From: Pseudoclavibacter sp. Marseille-Q3772
GTDB taxonomy: Bacteria; Actinomycetota; Actinomycetes; Actinomycetales; Microbacteriaceae
Reading direction: 5' to 3'
Assembly: GCF_916618895.1 (NCBI RefSeq)
Contig: NZ_OU745391.1
Location: 310,001-374,000 of the forward strand
DNA: 64,000 nt
Part shown: positions 1 to 8,494 of the stretch, piece after piece
How the letters are laid out: each line of letters begins with the position of its first letter
How positions within the stretch are numbered: position 1 is the stretch's first letter
The notes under the pieces: model-generated
The model's input: only the letters and a program-made list of their open reading frames with translations
Database searches by the model: none
Told to the model about the DNA's origin: nothing
Made by a program: the position numbers and the translations under genes

Positions 1-708
1 ATCCGGACGGACTCCGCCCCAATGCGCTGGCACACCAGGAATTGGGCGTTGCGCAACGACAACAGGTGCTTCGCGGTAGCCCAAATCCTTGACATGTTCC
101 GCGAAGTCACGATTCGCAGGATCCGTCACGTCAACCATCTCGAACGGGACTGACTTGTTCGTCAGATCACGCCCGACAATCTTGCAACGCTGACAAGAGA
201 GAGTCGACGCGATCTTAACCATCGGTTTCACCGTCGTTGCCTCTTCACATGCCTCGACATGACCCGACCAGCTCGCTTGCGCGTGGCGCAGCTGTTCATG
301 TGCTTCAAAGTTCTGCGCGGCCGCTCGGGCGTTCTGGTTCAGCCCACGGTCCATGCCGACTCGCTCGATCGTGACCGGAGTGAAGATCGGGTCTGCGGCA
401 ACGGACTTCGCTTCAATCTGTGTCGACTGCTGGTGCTTTCCCTCGTTATTGGTCCATGCCTCAGTCTTTAGCATTCCGACGACAGCGACGCGGTCTCCCT
501 TTTGATAGGTCGACATTACTGATTCGGCAACACGGCCATAGGCCACGACATCGTGGAAGACTGCGTCAGTGCTGACCCACTTGTCGTCCTTGCGCACGCG
601 CTCTTCTGTGGCAACGCTGAAGCGAACCATGGAACGGCCACTTTCGGTTGGAACGAGCTCTCGGTCGCGGGTGATATTTCCAACAAGGCCCACTGGTGTA
701 CGGAACAT
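1..708 (-). CDS. SSB fused to NrdH-like glutaredoxin domain (partial, C-terminus beyond window)
   Basis: The frame stays open from an ATG at 708 to base 1 (236 codons, no stop). Residues 1-105 or so resemble a bacterial single-stranded DNA-binding OB fold (VGLVGNITRDREL, MVRFSVATEE, FHDVVAYGRVAESV, KGDRVAVVG). A linker follows (about 106-160). From about 165 the protein reads as a NrdH redoxin: CQRC at 172-175, VPFEMVDVTD, the cis-Pro motif GYREAPVVV, and HWGGVRPD at 229-236, which matches the conserved HWSGFRPD end of NrdH. A strong AAGGAGA ribosome site precedes the ATG, and the upstream gene stops 12 bases before it. Inference: a redox-active SSB variant from an accessory element. The fusion is seen directly; its function is not known. 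Chromosomal ssb normally lies by rpsF/rpsR, which are absent here. Confidence 0.85.
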   Translation of the reverse strand, partial: MFRTPVGLVGNITRDRELVPTESGRSMVRFSVATEERVRKDDKWVSTDAVFHDVVAYGRVAESVMSTYQKGDRVAVVGMLKTEAWTNNEGKHQQSTQIEAKSVAADPIFTPVTIERVGMDRGLNQNARAAAQNFEAHEQLRHAQASWSGHVEACEEATTVKPMVKIASTLSCQRCKIVGRDLTNKSVPFEMVDVTDPANRDFAEHVKDLGYREAPVVVAQRPIPGVPAHWGGVRPD

Positions 709-720
709 TTGGTTCTCCTT

Positions 721-1236
721 CTACATCGATAGTTGTGTTGAGGTGGCATGGTTGAGGTACGTGCCGGTGTGCCAGTCCGAAACGTTCGTTCGCGTCCGCG
801 AACGAGTCAGGTTGGTTAGGGATGGTCGGATGATTCCGTCCCCACCGAGATCTCGAGCTGCTTCTACAAGTGGCAGCGTGAGCGCCGATGCCCTGTTCAG
901 CACGAGCTCCGTCATCGCGCCTTCTCCGTTCGCGGACGAACCCCAGATATGGCGTGGTTCGTCCGGATCACGATCTGGGGGTAGACCCCACACCTCCGCA
1001 CGACACAACGTGACCGCGACACTCAACGACGCGTTGTCCACCGATGACGCCTGTACGGATCCCGTAGGTGTACGTAACTGGCGCTGCGGGAGCGGAGCAA
1101 GAATGTCCGCGGAAACATCCGCAAGTGCGCTCTGGAGACGGTCATGCGAAACGAGCTTGCGGGCATCACGACCCAGCGAGGGAGGCACCGGGAAGAAATC
1201 GGAATCTGTCGCATCCGTTTGCCCCACCTCGTACAA
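721..1236 (-). CDS. hypothetical protein upstream of the SSB fusion
   Basis: A 171-residue frame starts with TTG at 1236, preceded by a GGAG ribosome site five bases upstream, and ends 12 bases before the SSB-redoxin gene, so the two are probably co-transcribed. I do not recognise a family. The protein is soluble-looking, with no membrane segment, no obvious catalytic motif and no cysteine cluster. The middle part (about residues 70-85) is hydrophobic and beta-like, and the C-terminus is Arg/Thr/Ser-rich. The opposite strand is also open over part of this stretch, but it has no ribosome site and would run through the SSB gene. The case for a real gene rests on the ribosome site and operon geometry, so confidence is moderate. 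Confidence 0.55.
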   Translation of the reverse strand: MYEVGQTDATDSDFFPVPPSLGRDARKLVSHDRLQSALADVSADILAPLPQRQLRTPTGSVQASSVDNASLSVAVTLCRAEVWGLPPDRDPDEPRHIWGSSANGEGAMTELVLNRASALTLPLVEAARDLGGDGIIRPSLTNLTRSRTRTNVSDWHTGTYLNHATSTQLSM

Positions 1237-1363
1237 ATATACTCCGGCTCGGTCTCGACGACATCGCAGTACACTTCACCTCATCGGTGAGGTTGAAGAT
1301 GATGCACCGCTGCGGAATAAGGAATACGGTCCGACTCGAGTCGAGTCAGACCTATCGATCCAG

Positions 1364-1437
1364 TGGGGCGGACGGGACTTGAACCCGTGACCTATGGATT
1401 ATGAGTCCACTGCTCTAACCAGCTGAGCTACCGCCCC
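1364..1437 (-). tRNA. tRNA-Met (CAT)
   Basis: The minus strand folds as a complete cloverleaf. The acceptor GGGGCGG pairs with CCGCCCC, the D arm is GCTC/GAGC, the anticodon stem is GTGGA/TCCAT with loop CTCATAA, and the T arm is ACGGG/CCCGT with TTCAAGT. The anticodon is CAT. The elongator-like T loop and sequence suggest tRNA-Met, although a lysidine-modified tRNA-Ile(CAT) cannot be fully excluded by eye. CCA is not encoded. Its 3' end faces the accessory SSB-redoxin region. Confidence 0.93.
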
Positions 1438-1500
1438 ATCCGTACAAGCTTAACTTCAATAAGCGTGCAACGTTTCTGAGTGAGTGTTTACTCTGCCCGG

Positions 1501-1506
1501 TAGTGT
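1501..1506 (+). promoter_or_regulatory. -10 box of leaderless glgP promoter
   Basis: TAGTGT lies exactly seven bases before the GTG at 1514. Transcription would start on the start codon. No ribosome site is visible, which fits a leaderless mRNA and supports this start over the GTG at 1484. Confidence 0.5.
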
Positions 1507-1513
1507 TGAGCAC

Positions 1514-4063
1514 GTGAAGGCAATCGATTCATTCAACGTCCTCCCTGTCCTCCCCGAACCGCTTCACGCACTGCGCGACCTGGCGATGAACCTGCGCTGG
1601 TCTTGGCGTGAGCAGGCACACAACCTCTTCCGATCCATCGACCCAGCGCTGTGGAGCAAGACCGGTCATAATCCGATCACCATGCTCCAGCAGCTCCCGG
1701 CCAGCCGCATGGAAGAACTCGCACGCGATGAATCCTTCCTGCACCGGCTCAACGAAGAGGTCGAGGACCTCCATTCCTACCTCGGTGTAGACCGCTGGTT
1801 TGCAAAGTCGACCGCAGGTACGGAAGACGCAGAAACTTCGATCGCATACTTCTCAATGGAGTTCGGCGTACACCAGTCACTTCCGATCTACTCCGGTGGC
1901 CTGGGTGTACTCGCCGGCGACCACCTCAAATCCGCTTCTGACCTCGGTGTGCCACTCATCGGCATCGGCATGCTGTATACCTACGGCTACTTCAGCCAGA
2001 CCCTCTCGCCTGAGGGCTGGCAGGAAGAGGTCTATGAGGCGCACCCGCCGCACACGCTTGCCGTGACTCCGGTACTGGACGAACAGGGCGACCAGGTACA
2101 GGTATCGGTACAGTTCCCCGGAAACCGCACCGCGAATGTCCTCGTATGGAAGGCAGCAATCGGTCGAATCACGCTGCTGCTGCTCGACACCAACGTGGGG
2201 TCAAACCCGGAGGACTTCCGCATCATCACCGACCGTCTCTACGGTGGCGATGTTGAGCACCGCATCCAGCAAGAACTGGTGCTCGGCGTCGGCGGCGTCC
2301 GCGCCGTTCAGCGCTACTGCGACATCAACGGTATTGCGCACCCGGATGTGTACCACATGAACGAGGGTCACGCAGGATTCCTCGGCGTGGAGCGCATCGG
2401 TCAGATGATGAACGAAGGCGAAGACTGGCAGACTGCCCTTTCGGTTGTTCGCGCATCCACCCTCTTCACCACGCACACCCCGGTACCTGCAGGAATCGAC
2501 CGCTTCGAAAACCACCTCGTCGAACGCTATTTGCAAGCCGGCGAGGACGGCCGATCGCAGCTCACACCGGGTGTTCCGGTACACGAAGTGATGGCGCTTG
2601 GCGCCGAAGACGACCCCACCCGCTTCAACATGGCACACCTCGGTCTGCGGCTCGCGCAGTACGCCAACGGTGTGGCAAAACTGCACGGTGTGGTCTCGCG
2701 CGGAATGTTCAAGGGCCTCTACCCGAACTTCGACGAGGCCGAAGTGCCCATCACCTCCATCACCAACGGTGTGCACACTCCGACATGGACGCGCAGCCCA
2801 ATCAAGCCGATTGTGAACGCACTTGCTGGCGGTGAAGACCTTGCAACGGTTGCCGAGTGGAAGCACACCGAGGCAGTATCCGCGGACCAGCTGTGGGCGG
2901 TTCGTAACGAGCTTCGTGCTGAGCTCGTTACTCGAGCACGCGGTCTGCTTGCTACATCATGGCAGCAGCGCGGAGCCCAGGAAGCTGAGCTTGGCTGGAC
3001 CAAGAACATCCTCGACCCGAACGCACTGACCGTCGGTTTCGCCCGTCGAGTATCTACCTACAAGCGGCTAACGCTGATGTTGCAGCAGCCCGACCGGCTG
3101 CGTCGCATCCTGTTGAACAAGGACCGTCCGGTGCAGTTCGTCATCGCCGGTAAAGCTCACCCTGCGGATATGGGCGGCAAGCAGCTCCTACAGGAACTCG
3201 TACGATTCGCGGATGACGCCGGCGTGCGCGACCGCATCGTATTCATCCCCGACTACAACATCTCGATGGGTAAGTTCCTTGTTGCCGGTTCGGACATCTG
3301 GCTGAACAACCCGGTACGTCCGCAAGAAGCGTCCGGTACCTCCGGCATGAAGGCGGTCATGAACGGCTGCCTCACGCTATCGATTTCTGACGGTTGGTGG
3401 GATGAAGTTGCCGATGACGAACTCGGCTGGACCATTCCGACCGCGCCCCGCGGAGACGATCAGCAGCGCGACCACTGGGAAGCACAGGCGCTCTACGACA
3501 TGCTCGAGCATGAAGTGGTACCGATGTTCTTCGACCGTGATGAAAACGGCATTCCGCAGGAATGGATCGCCAAGGTGCGTCGCTCCATGTCGCAGATTGG
3601 CGCGCGGATGGGGGCGGAGCGGATGGTGCGTGACTACTGCACCGAGCTGTACCTGCCCGCCGGTCGCTCAGCACGCCTGGCAGCTGACCGCGACCGCTCA
3701 CGTGGCTTCGCGCAGTGGAAGCAGCACGTCGCTGCTCACTGGAACGAGGTTCGCGTCGTATCGGCCTCGACGACCCACGAACCGGCTAATGCCGGTACCG
3801 GCACCACGCTGCAGGCTGAGGTTGACCTCGGCGCACTCCAAGCGAGCGACGTGAGCGTACAGGTGGTGTACGGACAGCGTCTGGCAGATGGAGAGCTCAC
3901 GGATGTTGCAATCGTAGCGATGGAAGAAGCCGCGCCGGGAACGTACCGCACTTCGGTCGCGATCGATACACCGGGCGAATACGGATACACCGTGCGTGTT
4001 GTTCCGAAGCACGAGATGCTGCGTTCGCCTGCAGAGCTCGGCCTCGTCAGCTTGGCTCACTAA
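1514..4063 (+). CDS. glgP: alpha-glucan (glycogen/maltodextrin) phosphorylase
   Basis: This 849-residue protein should cleave alpha-1,4-glucans with phosphate to give glucose-1-phosphate, using PLP. It has the actinobacterial GlgP architecture: an N-terminal DUF3417-type segment (LRDLAMNLRWSW), then the phosphorylase core with YFSMEFGVH, SGGLGVLAGDH and NEGHAGFLGVER. The PLP-binding lysine is K613 in SGTSGMKAVMNG. The GTG at 1514 (VKAIDSF) is preferred to the GTG at 1484, because homologues begin with VKAL-like sequence and a -10 box sits seven bases upstream. It is transcribed away from the tRNA-Met and followed by a long perfect hairpin, so it is probably monocistronic. Confidence 0.93.
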   Translation: MKAIDSFNVLPVLPEPLHALRDLAMNLRWSWREQAHNLFRSIDPALWSKTGHNPITMLQQLPASRMEELARDESFLHRLNEEVEDLHSYLGVDRWFAKSTAGTEDAETSIAYFSMEFGVHQSLPIYSGGLGVLAGDHLKSASDLGVPLIGIGMLYTYGYFSQTLSPEGWQEEVYEAHPPHTLAVTPVLDEQGDQVQVSVQFPGNRTANVLVWKAAIGRITLLLLDTNVGSNPEDFRIITDRLYGGDVEHRIQQELVLGVGGVRAVQRYCDINGIAHPDVYHMNEGHAGFLGVERIGQMMNEGEDWQTALSVVRASTLFTTHTPVPAGIDRFENHLVERYLQAGEDGRSQLTPGVPVHEVMALGAEDDPTRFNMAHLGLRLAQYANGVAKLHGVVSRGMFKGLYPNFDEAEVPITSITNGVHTPTWTRSPIKPIVNALAGGEDLATVAEWKHTEAVSADQLWAVRNELRAELVTRARGLLATSWQQRGAQEAELGWTKNILDPNALTVGFARRVSTYKRLTLMLQQPDRLRRILLNKDRPVQFVIAGKAHPADMGGKQLLQELVRFADDAGVRDRIVFIPDYNISMGKFLVAGSDIWLNNPVRPQEASGTSGMKAVMNGCLTLSISDGWWDEVADDELGWTIPTAPRGDDQQRDHWEAQALYDMLEHEVVPMFFDRDENGIPQEWIAKVRRSMSQIGARMGAERMVRDYCTELYLPAGRSARLAADRDRSRGFAQWKQHVAAHWNEVRVVSASTTHEPANAGTGTTLQAEVDLGALQASDVSVQVVYGQRLADGELTDVAIVAMEEAAPGTYRTSVAIDTPGEYGYTVRVVPKHEMLRSPAELGLVSLAH

Positions 4064-4080
4064 CCGCATCCCCTCACTAC

Positions 4081-4112
4081 AGTGGCTTCGCACCGGCTGG
4101 TGCGAAGCCACT
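4081..4112 (+). terminator. long perfect hairpin after glgP
   Basis: A 14-bp perfect stem (AGTGGCTTCGCACC and its complement) closes a GGCT loop 17 bases after the glgP stop. There is no long T tract, so it is either an actinobacterial U-poor terminator or an mRNA-end stabiliser. A second weaker hairpin lies near 4134-4159. Confidence 0.75.
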
Positions 4113-4267
4113 TGGCGTTAACACGCCGAAATGGTGAATCACATGCTTGTGGTTCACCGATAACATCGGGCATAATTCCTAACGACAACGGAATAGTTAG
4201 GGCAGCCAAGCCACATTCACGACTGGTCGTAGGGGAAGACGTACCATCCGTGAACTCTGGAGGAATT

Positions 4268-4771
4268 ATGGCTGCATCAACCACGCGAGGAGTGCTGTAC
4301 GTACACTCCGCGCCAAGAGCGCTCTGCCAACACGTCGAGTGGGGGATCGGGCGTGCCCTGGGCGAGCCGGTGAGCTTGCGGTGGGCTCCGCAACCGGTCA
4401 TTCGTGGCAGCGTCCGAGCTGAATACACCTGGCACGGTGACGCCGGCACCGCAGCAGCCATCGCATCGCAGCTGCGTGGATGGGAGCACCTCCGCTTCGA
4501 AGTAACCGAAGAAGCAAGCCCCGGAAATGATGCCGGACGCTGGATGCACACCCCGGGGCTCGGCATTTTCTTCGCACAGATGGATGCTGCCGGAAACATG
4601 GTCGTACCGGAAGACCGCATCCGCTACGCCATGGAACTTGCGGGCGGTAACGCGACCGAGCTGCACCGGGAGCTGCAGCTAGCCATGGGCCAGGCCTGGG
4701 ACGACGAGCTCGAACCGTTCCGTGAAGCCGGTGACACCACATCGGTGGTGTGGATGCACCGCGTCGGCTAG
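4268..4771 (+). CDS. DUF3145 family protein
   Basis: This 167-residue protein matches the actinobacterial DUF3145 family of unknown function. Recognisable parts are TRGVLYVHSAPRALCQHVEW at the N-terminus, the central LRGWEHLRFEVTEE, and the C-terminal WDDELEPFREAG. The ATG at 4268 follows GGAGGAATT, an excellent ribosome site; upstream in-frame codons have none. It stands alone between glgP and the convergent fatty acid operon. Its conserved position near fatty acid genes in related genomes hints at a link, but nothing in the sequence shows catalysis. Confidence 0.9.
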   Translation: MAASTTRGVLYVHSAPRALCQHVEWGIGRALGEPVSLRWAPQPVIRGSVRAEYTWHGDAGTAAAIASQLRGWEHLRFEVTEEASPGNDAGRWMHTPGLGIFFAQMDAAGNMVVPEDRIRYAMELAGGNATELHRELQLAMGQAWDDELEPFREAGDTTSVVWMHRVG

Positions 4772-4823
4772 GCCTGCCAACATCTGCCGCAGACGCGTAC
4801 GCGTACTATTGCAGCACAACGAG

Positions 4824-4860
4824 AAGAGGGAGTCCGTCGCGAATCGACGGACTCCCTCTT
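4824..4860. terminator. bidirectional terminator between DUF3145 gene and fabF
   Basis: A 16-bp perfect stem (AAGAGGGAGTCCGTCG with its complement) has a five-base loop between two convergent genes. The A-rich and T-rich flanks suit termination from both sides. Confidence 0.85.
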
Positions 4861-4878
4861 GGTATATGTAGCCAGGCG

Positions 4879-6129
4879 TTAGGAGTACTTACGCAAGGCG
4901 ATGACTGCGTTGTGTCCGCCGAAGCCAAAGGAGGTTGACAGCGCGACACTTCCGGCCGGGATTGCTAGCTCGCGAGGTTCGGTGACCACATCGAGCTGGA
5001 TTTCGGGATCCTGCTCATCCAAGTTGATTGTGGGCGGTAGCGTGCCGTGATGCAGCGCAAGTGCGGTGAACAGCGCCTCAATCGCACCGGCACCGCCGAG
5101 CAAATGGCCGGTCGAGGCCTTGGTCGCGGATACTGGGATGCTACCGGCGCGCTCACCAAAGAAACGCTCAAATGCGTTTGCTTCGGCAATATCGCCAACC
5201 GGGGTAGACGTCGCGTGTGCGTTGATGTGCACGACCTGGTCAGCGGTGGCTTCTGCCTGGGACATGGCGGCCTCGATAGCGCGCACGGCACCAGCGCCTT
5301 CTGGCTCGGGCGCGGTGATGTGATAGGCATCCGAGGTGACGCCACCGCCCGCGACTTCGGCGATGATCGTCGCGCCGCGCTTTCGCGCGTGCTCTTCGGT
5401 CTCGAGCACCAGCGCAGCAGCACCCTCGCCGAGCACGAAGCCATCGCGGGCCGTGTCGTAGGGGCGGGATGCGGTGGCAGGGCTATCGTTTCGGCGAGAC
5501 AGCGCCTGCATGGATGCAAATGCCGCGATTGGCAGTGGGTGTACCGCTGCCTCAGAACCGCCGGCAATGATCACATCCGCGAGCCCGGCCTGGAGGTGCT
5601 CATAGGCGTTGATGATGGATTCGGTGCTTGATGCACATGCGGATACGGTGGAGCGAATACCGCCGCGTGCTGTGAGATCCATACCGATTGCCGCGGCAGG
5701 ACCGTTCGGCATTAGCATTGGCACGGTCAGCGGTAGCACGCGACGAGCACCACGTTCGCGCAGTGTGTCCCACGCATCCAGGAGCGTCCACACGCCACCG
5801 ATACCGGTTGCCCAGTCCACCATCAAGCGTTCGGGATCAATATCGCCAGCAGCAAGGCCCGCGTTCGCGAATGCTTCACGACCAGCGATCAGCGCGTACT
5901 GGCTGGACGGATCGAGTCGCTTGGCGGCAACACGATCCAAGTGCTCAGCGGCTGATTGTCGAACCGTTGCGGCGAATGTCACCGGAAGGTCGATGTCATA
6001 ACTAACGAGCGATTCGGGAAGGTCACGTGCCCCGGATTCACCACGGAGAAGGGATTCCCACGTTTCGCCGGCAGTTGCCCCCAACGGGCTAAACGCACCG
6101 ACACCGGTGATAACAATTCGTTTGTTCAT
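4879..6129 (-). CDS. fabF: beta-ketoacyl-ACP synthase II
   Basis: This 416-residue condensing enzyme should elongate acyl-ACP with malonyl-ACP in type II fatty acid synthesis. The nucleophile is C165 in STVSACASSTES. The catalytic histidines lie in NAHATSTPVGD and STGHLLGGAGA, with the conserved lysine in SATKAST. The glycine-rich C-terminus SFGFGGHNAV is typical. The ATG at 6129 (MNKRIVITGVG) is chosen over an upstream in-frame start because the family begins here and GGAAG precedes it. It is the last gene of the aceE-fasR-fabD-fabH-acpP-fabF series and ends at a strong terminator. Confidence 0.95.
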   Translation of the reverse strand: MNKRIVITGVGAFSPLGATAGETWESLLRGESGARDLPESLVSYDIDLPVTFAATVRQSAAEHLDRVAAKRLDPSSQYALIAGREAFANAGLAAGDIDPERLMVDWATGIGGVWTLLDAWDTLRERGARRVLPLTVPMLMPNGPAAAIGMDLTARGGIRSTVSACASSTESIINAYEHLQAGLADVIIAGGSEAAVHPLPIAAFASMQALSRRNDSPATASRPYDTARDGFVLGEGAAALVLETEEHARKRGATIIAEVAGGGVTSDAYHITAPEPEGAGAVRAIEAAMSQAEATADQVVHINAHATSTPVGDIAEANAFERFFGERAGSIPVSATKASTGHLLGGAGAIEALFTALALHHGTLPPTINLDEQDPEIQLDVVTEPRELAIPAGSVALSTSFGFGGHNAVIALRKYS

Positions 6130-6201
6130 TCGCGTGGCTTCCTTTATATAAAACAAGACAGAACGGTGTGGGTCGGCACGGAGCCGACCCACACGGGTGA
6201 A

Positions 6202-6450
6202 CTAGGCCTGTGCGGCAGCGATGAAGTTAACCGCATCCTGGACAGTCTTGAGGTTCTCTACCTCCGAGTCCGGGATTTCGACGTCAAACTTCGACTCTGC
6301 GTTGACGACAATCGTCATCATCGAGATCGAGTCAATGTCGAGGTCGTCGGTGAACGACTTCTCCGGGGTCACGGTGTCTGCCGCAATACCGGTTTCTTCG
6401 TTAATGAGTTCGGCGAGGCCAGCCAGGATTTCTTCGTTCGAAAAGGCCAT
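6202..6450 (-). CDS. acpP: acyl carrier protein
   Basis: This small acidic protein of 82 residues carries growing acyl chains on phosphopantetheine. The attachment serine is S41 in the DIDSIS motif (classically DSL). It begins MAFSNEEILAGLAELINEE and ends in a short Ala tail. A ribosome site (AAGGAGAAATC) precedes the ATG. It sits between fabH and fabF, the usual actinobacterial order, about 70 bases from each neighbour. Confidence 0.96.
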   Translation of the reverse strand: MAFSNEEILAGLAELINEETGIAADTVTPEKSFTDDLDIDSISMMTIVVNAESKFDVEIPDSEVENLKTVQDAVNFIAAAQA

Positions 6451-6521
6451 GATTTCTCCTTAGTTGTGTTGTTAGGGGACAGGTTGGTCAGTAACGATTG
6501 TGTTTGTTTGCGAACGTCTCA

Positions 6522-7529
6522 CTAGGGGAGTCGGACAACTTGGGCAGCGTACGCGAGCCCGGCGCCAAAACCAATTTGGAGCGCGAGTCCGCCGCTCACC
6601 TCTGGATGTTCGGTGAGCAGACGATGTGTCGCCAGAGGAATCGAGGCACCGGAGGTGTTACCGGTGTCTTGAATATCGCGGGCGATGATTACCGATTCGG
6701 GAAGCCCGAGTTGCTTCGCGAACTCGTCAATGATGCGCATATTCGCTTGGTGTGGAATGAAGGCCGCTAATTGTTCGGGTTTCACGCCCGCTTCTTCGAG
6801 CGCACGCTTGGCGACTTTTGCCATCTCCCACACTGCCCAGCGGAACACCGCTTTGCCATCCTGACGCAGTGTCGGCACCGGGATCTCGCCTCGTCGTGCC
6901 GCGGACATTTCGCCGCTCATGCTCACCGCATCCCACTTGGAGCCATCCGACCCCATCACCGAGCGCGAGATGCCTGCCGTATCCGCTGGTCCGACTACTG
7001 CAGCGCCGGCGCCGTCGCCAAGCAGGAACGAGATTGATCGGTCAGTAGGCTCAGCGACATCGGAGAGCTTCTCGCTGCCAATTACGAGCACGTACTCCGC
7101 CATACCGGCTCGAATGAGGGCATCGGCCTGAGCGATTGCGTAGCAATAGCCGGCGCAGCCCGCCGAAATGTCGTAGGCGTTCGGGTCTGGAATGCCAAGC
7201 CCATCGGCGATCCGAGTGGCAGCGGCGGGAGTTGCCATCATGTTCGTGACCGTCGCGACGATGACAGCTCCAATCTGCTCGGCGTCCACGCCGGAAGCAG
7301 CAAGCGCTTCGCGACCTGCGTGCACACCCATGGTGACCACATTGTCATGCTCGCCCGCACGAGCACGGGTAATAATCCCGGTGCGCTGGCGGATCCATTC
7401 GTCGGAACTATTGATAGGGCCGGCCAGCTCATCGTTCGTTACCGCATGCTCACCGCGGTAGGCACCGTACCCATAGATTCGGGTGAACTGTGCGCCGGTA
7501 GCTGTGGCGAGTGTGGGGGATGCGGTCAT
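6522..7529 (-). CDS. fabH: beta-ketoacyl-ACP synthase III
   Basis: This 335-residue initiating condensing enzyme joins an acyl-CoA primer to malonyl-ACP. The triad is visible: C125 in DISAGCAGYCYA, His in FIPHQANMRII and Asn in DTGNTSGASIP. SSDEWIRQRTGI near the N-terminus is a family signature. The start overlaps the fabD stop by four bases (ATGA), indicating translational coupling. In actinobacteria this enzyme sets the ratio of branched to straight primers. Confidence 0.96.
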   Translation of the reverse strand: MTASPTLATATGAQFTRIYGYGAYRGEHAVTNDELAGPINSSDEWIRQRTGIITRARAGEHDNVVTMGVHAGREALAASGVDAEQIGAVIVATVTNMMATPAAATRIADGLGIPDPNAYDISAGCAGYCYAIAQADALIRAGMAEYVLVIGSEKLSDVAEPTDRSISFLLGDGAGAAVVGPADTAGISRSVMGSDGSKWDAVSMSGEMSAARRGEIPVPTLRQDGKAVFRWAVWEMAKVAKRALEEAGVKPEQLAAFIPHQANMRIIDEFAKQLGLPESVIIARDIQDTGNTSGASIPLATHRLLTEHPEVSGGLALQIGFGAGLAYAAQVVRLP

Positions 7530-8455
7530 TGTACGGTTCCTCGTGTGTCAAGTTCGGTCAGCGCGGTGTCAATATCGTTCGGAGTATTCACCGTGTATCG
7601 CGAAAATTCGGGTAGTGCACGCTTTGCCAAGCCGGCCAGCGTGCCAGCAGGTGGCATTTCGATTAAGGCCCGGTGCCCATCCCTGGCAAAGGACTCCATA
7701 CAGCGGTCCCAGTGCACGGGATTGGAGATCTGTCGTACGAGCAGCGCACGGTATTCTTCGCCATGCTTCGTTTGCTGGCCGCTCTCATTGGAGTACAGCG
7801 TGATGGTCGGCTCGTTGGCGGGGAAGGAGTCCGCCTCCTGCGCAAGCGTGTCGCTGGCATTCTGCATATACGACGTGTGAAAGGCGCCAGCTACTTTCAG
7901 CGGCAGCACGCGCGCACCCTGTGGCGGGTTAGTTCGTAGCTCGTCTAGAGCTGCGGGCGTTCCCGCAGCAACAATCTGTCCCGCACCGTTGAAGTTTGCG
8001 GGCGCAGCGCCGGCTTCGATGATCCGAGCCTCAACTTCGTCCTGGTCCCCACCGACGACCGCGGCCATGCCAGTTTCGACGGCTGCGGCATCAGCCGCCA
8101 TGAGCCGCGCTCGGCGGGTTACGAAGCGAATCGCAGTGTCAGCATCGAATACGCCAGCAGCATATGCTGCGGTGATCTCTCCGACCGAGTGTCCGGCCAC
8201 TGCCACCTGATCCAGGACAGCTCCTGCTCGCACGAGCGCATCCCACGAGATGATGCCGGCTGCGACGATCAACGGCTGCGCGACGGCCGTGTCCTTAATC
8301 GTTGCCGCATCGGATTCGGTTCCGTGGGTGATGAGGTCGATCTCAGCGGCTTCGCTAAGTCGGTTCAGTGTGTCGCGCGCTGTTTCGTCTTCTAGCCACG
8401 GCGCAAGGAGACCGGGTTTCTGCGCTCCCTGGCCGGGGAATGTGATTACTGTCAT
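7526..8455 (-). CDS. fabD: malonyl-CoA:ACP transacylase
   Basis: This 309-residue acyltransferase loads malonate onto ACP. The nucleophile serine is S90 in AGHSVGEITAAYAAG, the N-terminal loop is FPGQGAQKPG, and the histidine-containing GAFHTSYM occurs later. The start lies 39 bases after the regulator gene and the end overlaps fabH. No ribosome site is clear, so coupling to the upstream gene is possible. Confidence 0.95.
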   Translation of the reverse strand: MTVITFPGQGAQKPGLLAPWLEDETARDTLNRLSEAAEIDLITHGTESDAATIKDTAVAQPLIVAAGIISWDALVRAGAVLDQVAVAGHSVGEITAAYAAGVFDADTAIRFVTRRARLMAADAAAVETGMAAVVGGDQDEVEARIIEAGAAPANFNGAGQIVAAGTPAALDELRTNPPQGARVLPLKVAGAFHTSYMQNASDTLAQEADSFPANEPTITLYSNESGQQTKHGEEYRALLVRQISNPVHWDRCMESFARDGHRALIEMPPAGTLAGLAKRALPEFSRYTVNTPNDIDTALTELDTRGTVQ

Positions 8456-8494
8456 CGTTTCGTTTCGGTTGGTGGTCTGGATGTTCAGAAGCGG

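Noticed and set aside
569..1390. A plus-strand open frame of 273 codons opposite the SSB-redoxin and orphan genes
   Set aside because: It lies antisense to genes with good ribosome sites and clear homology, runs into the tRNA-Met and has no family motif.
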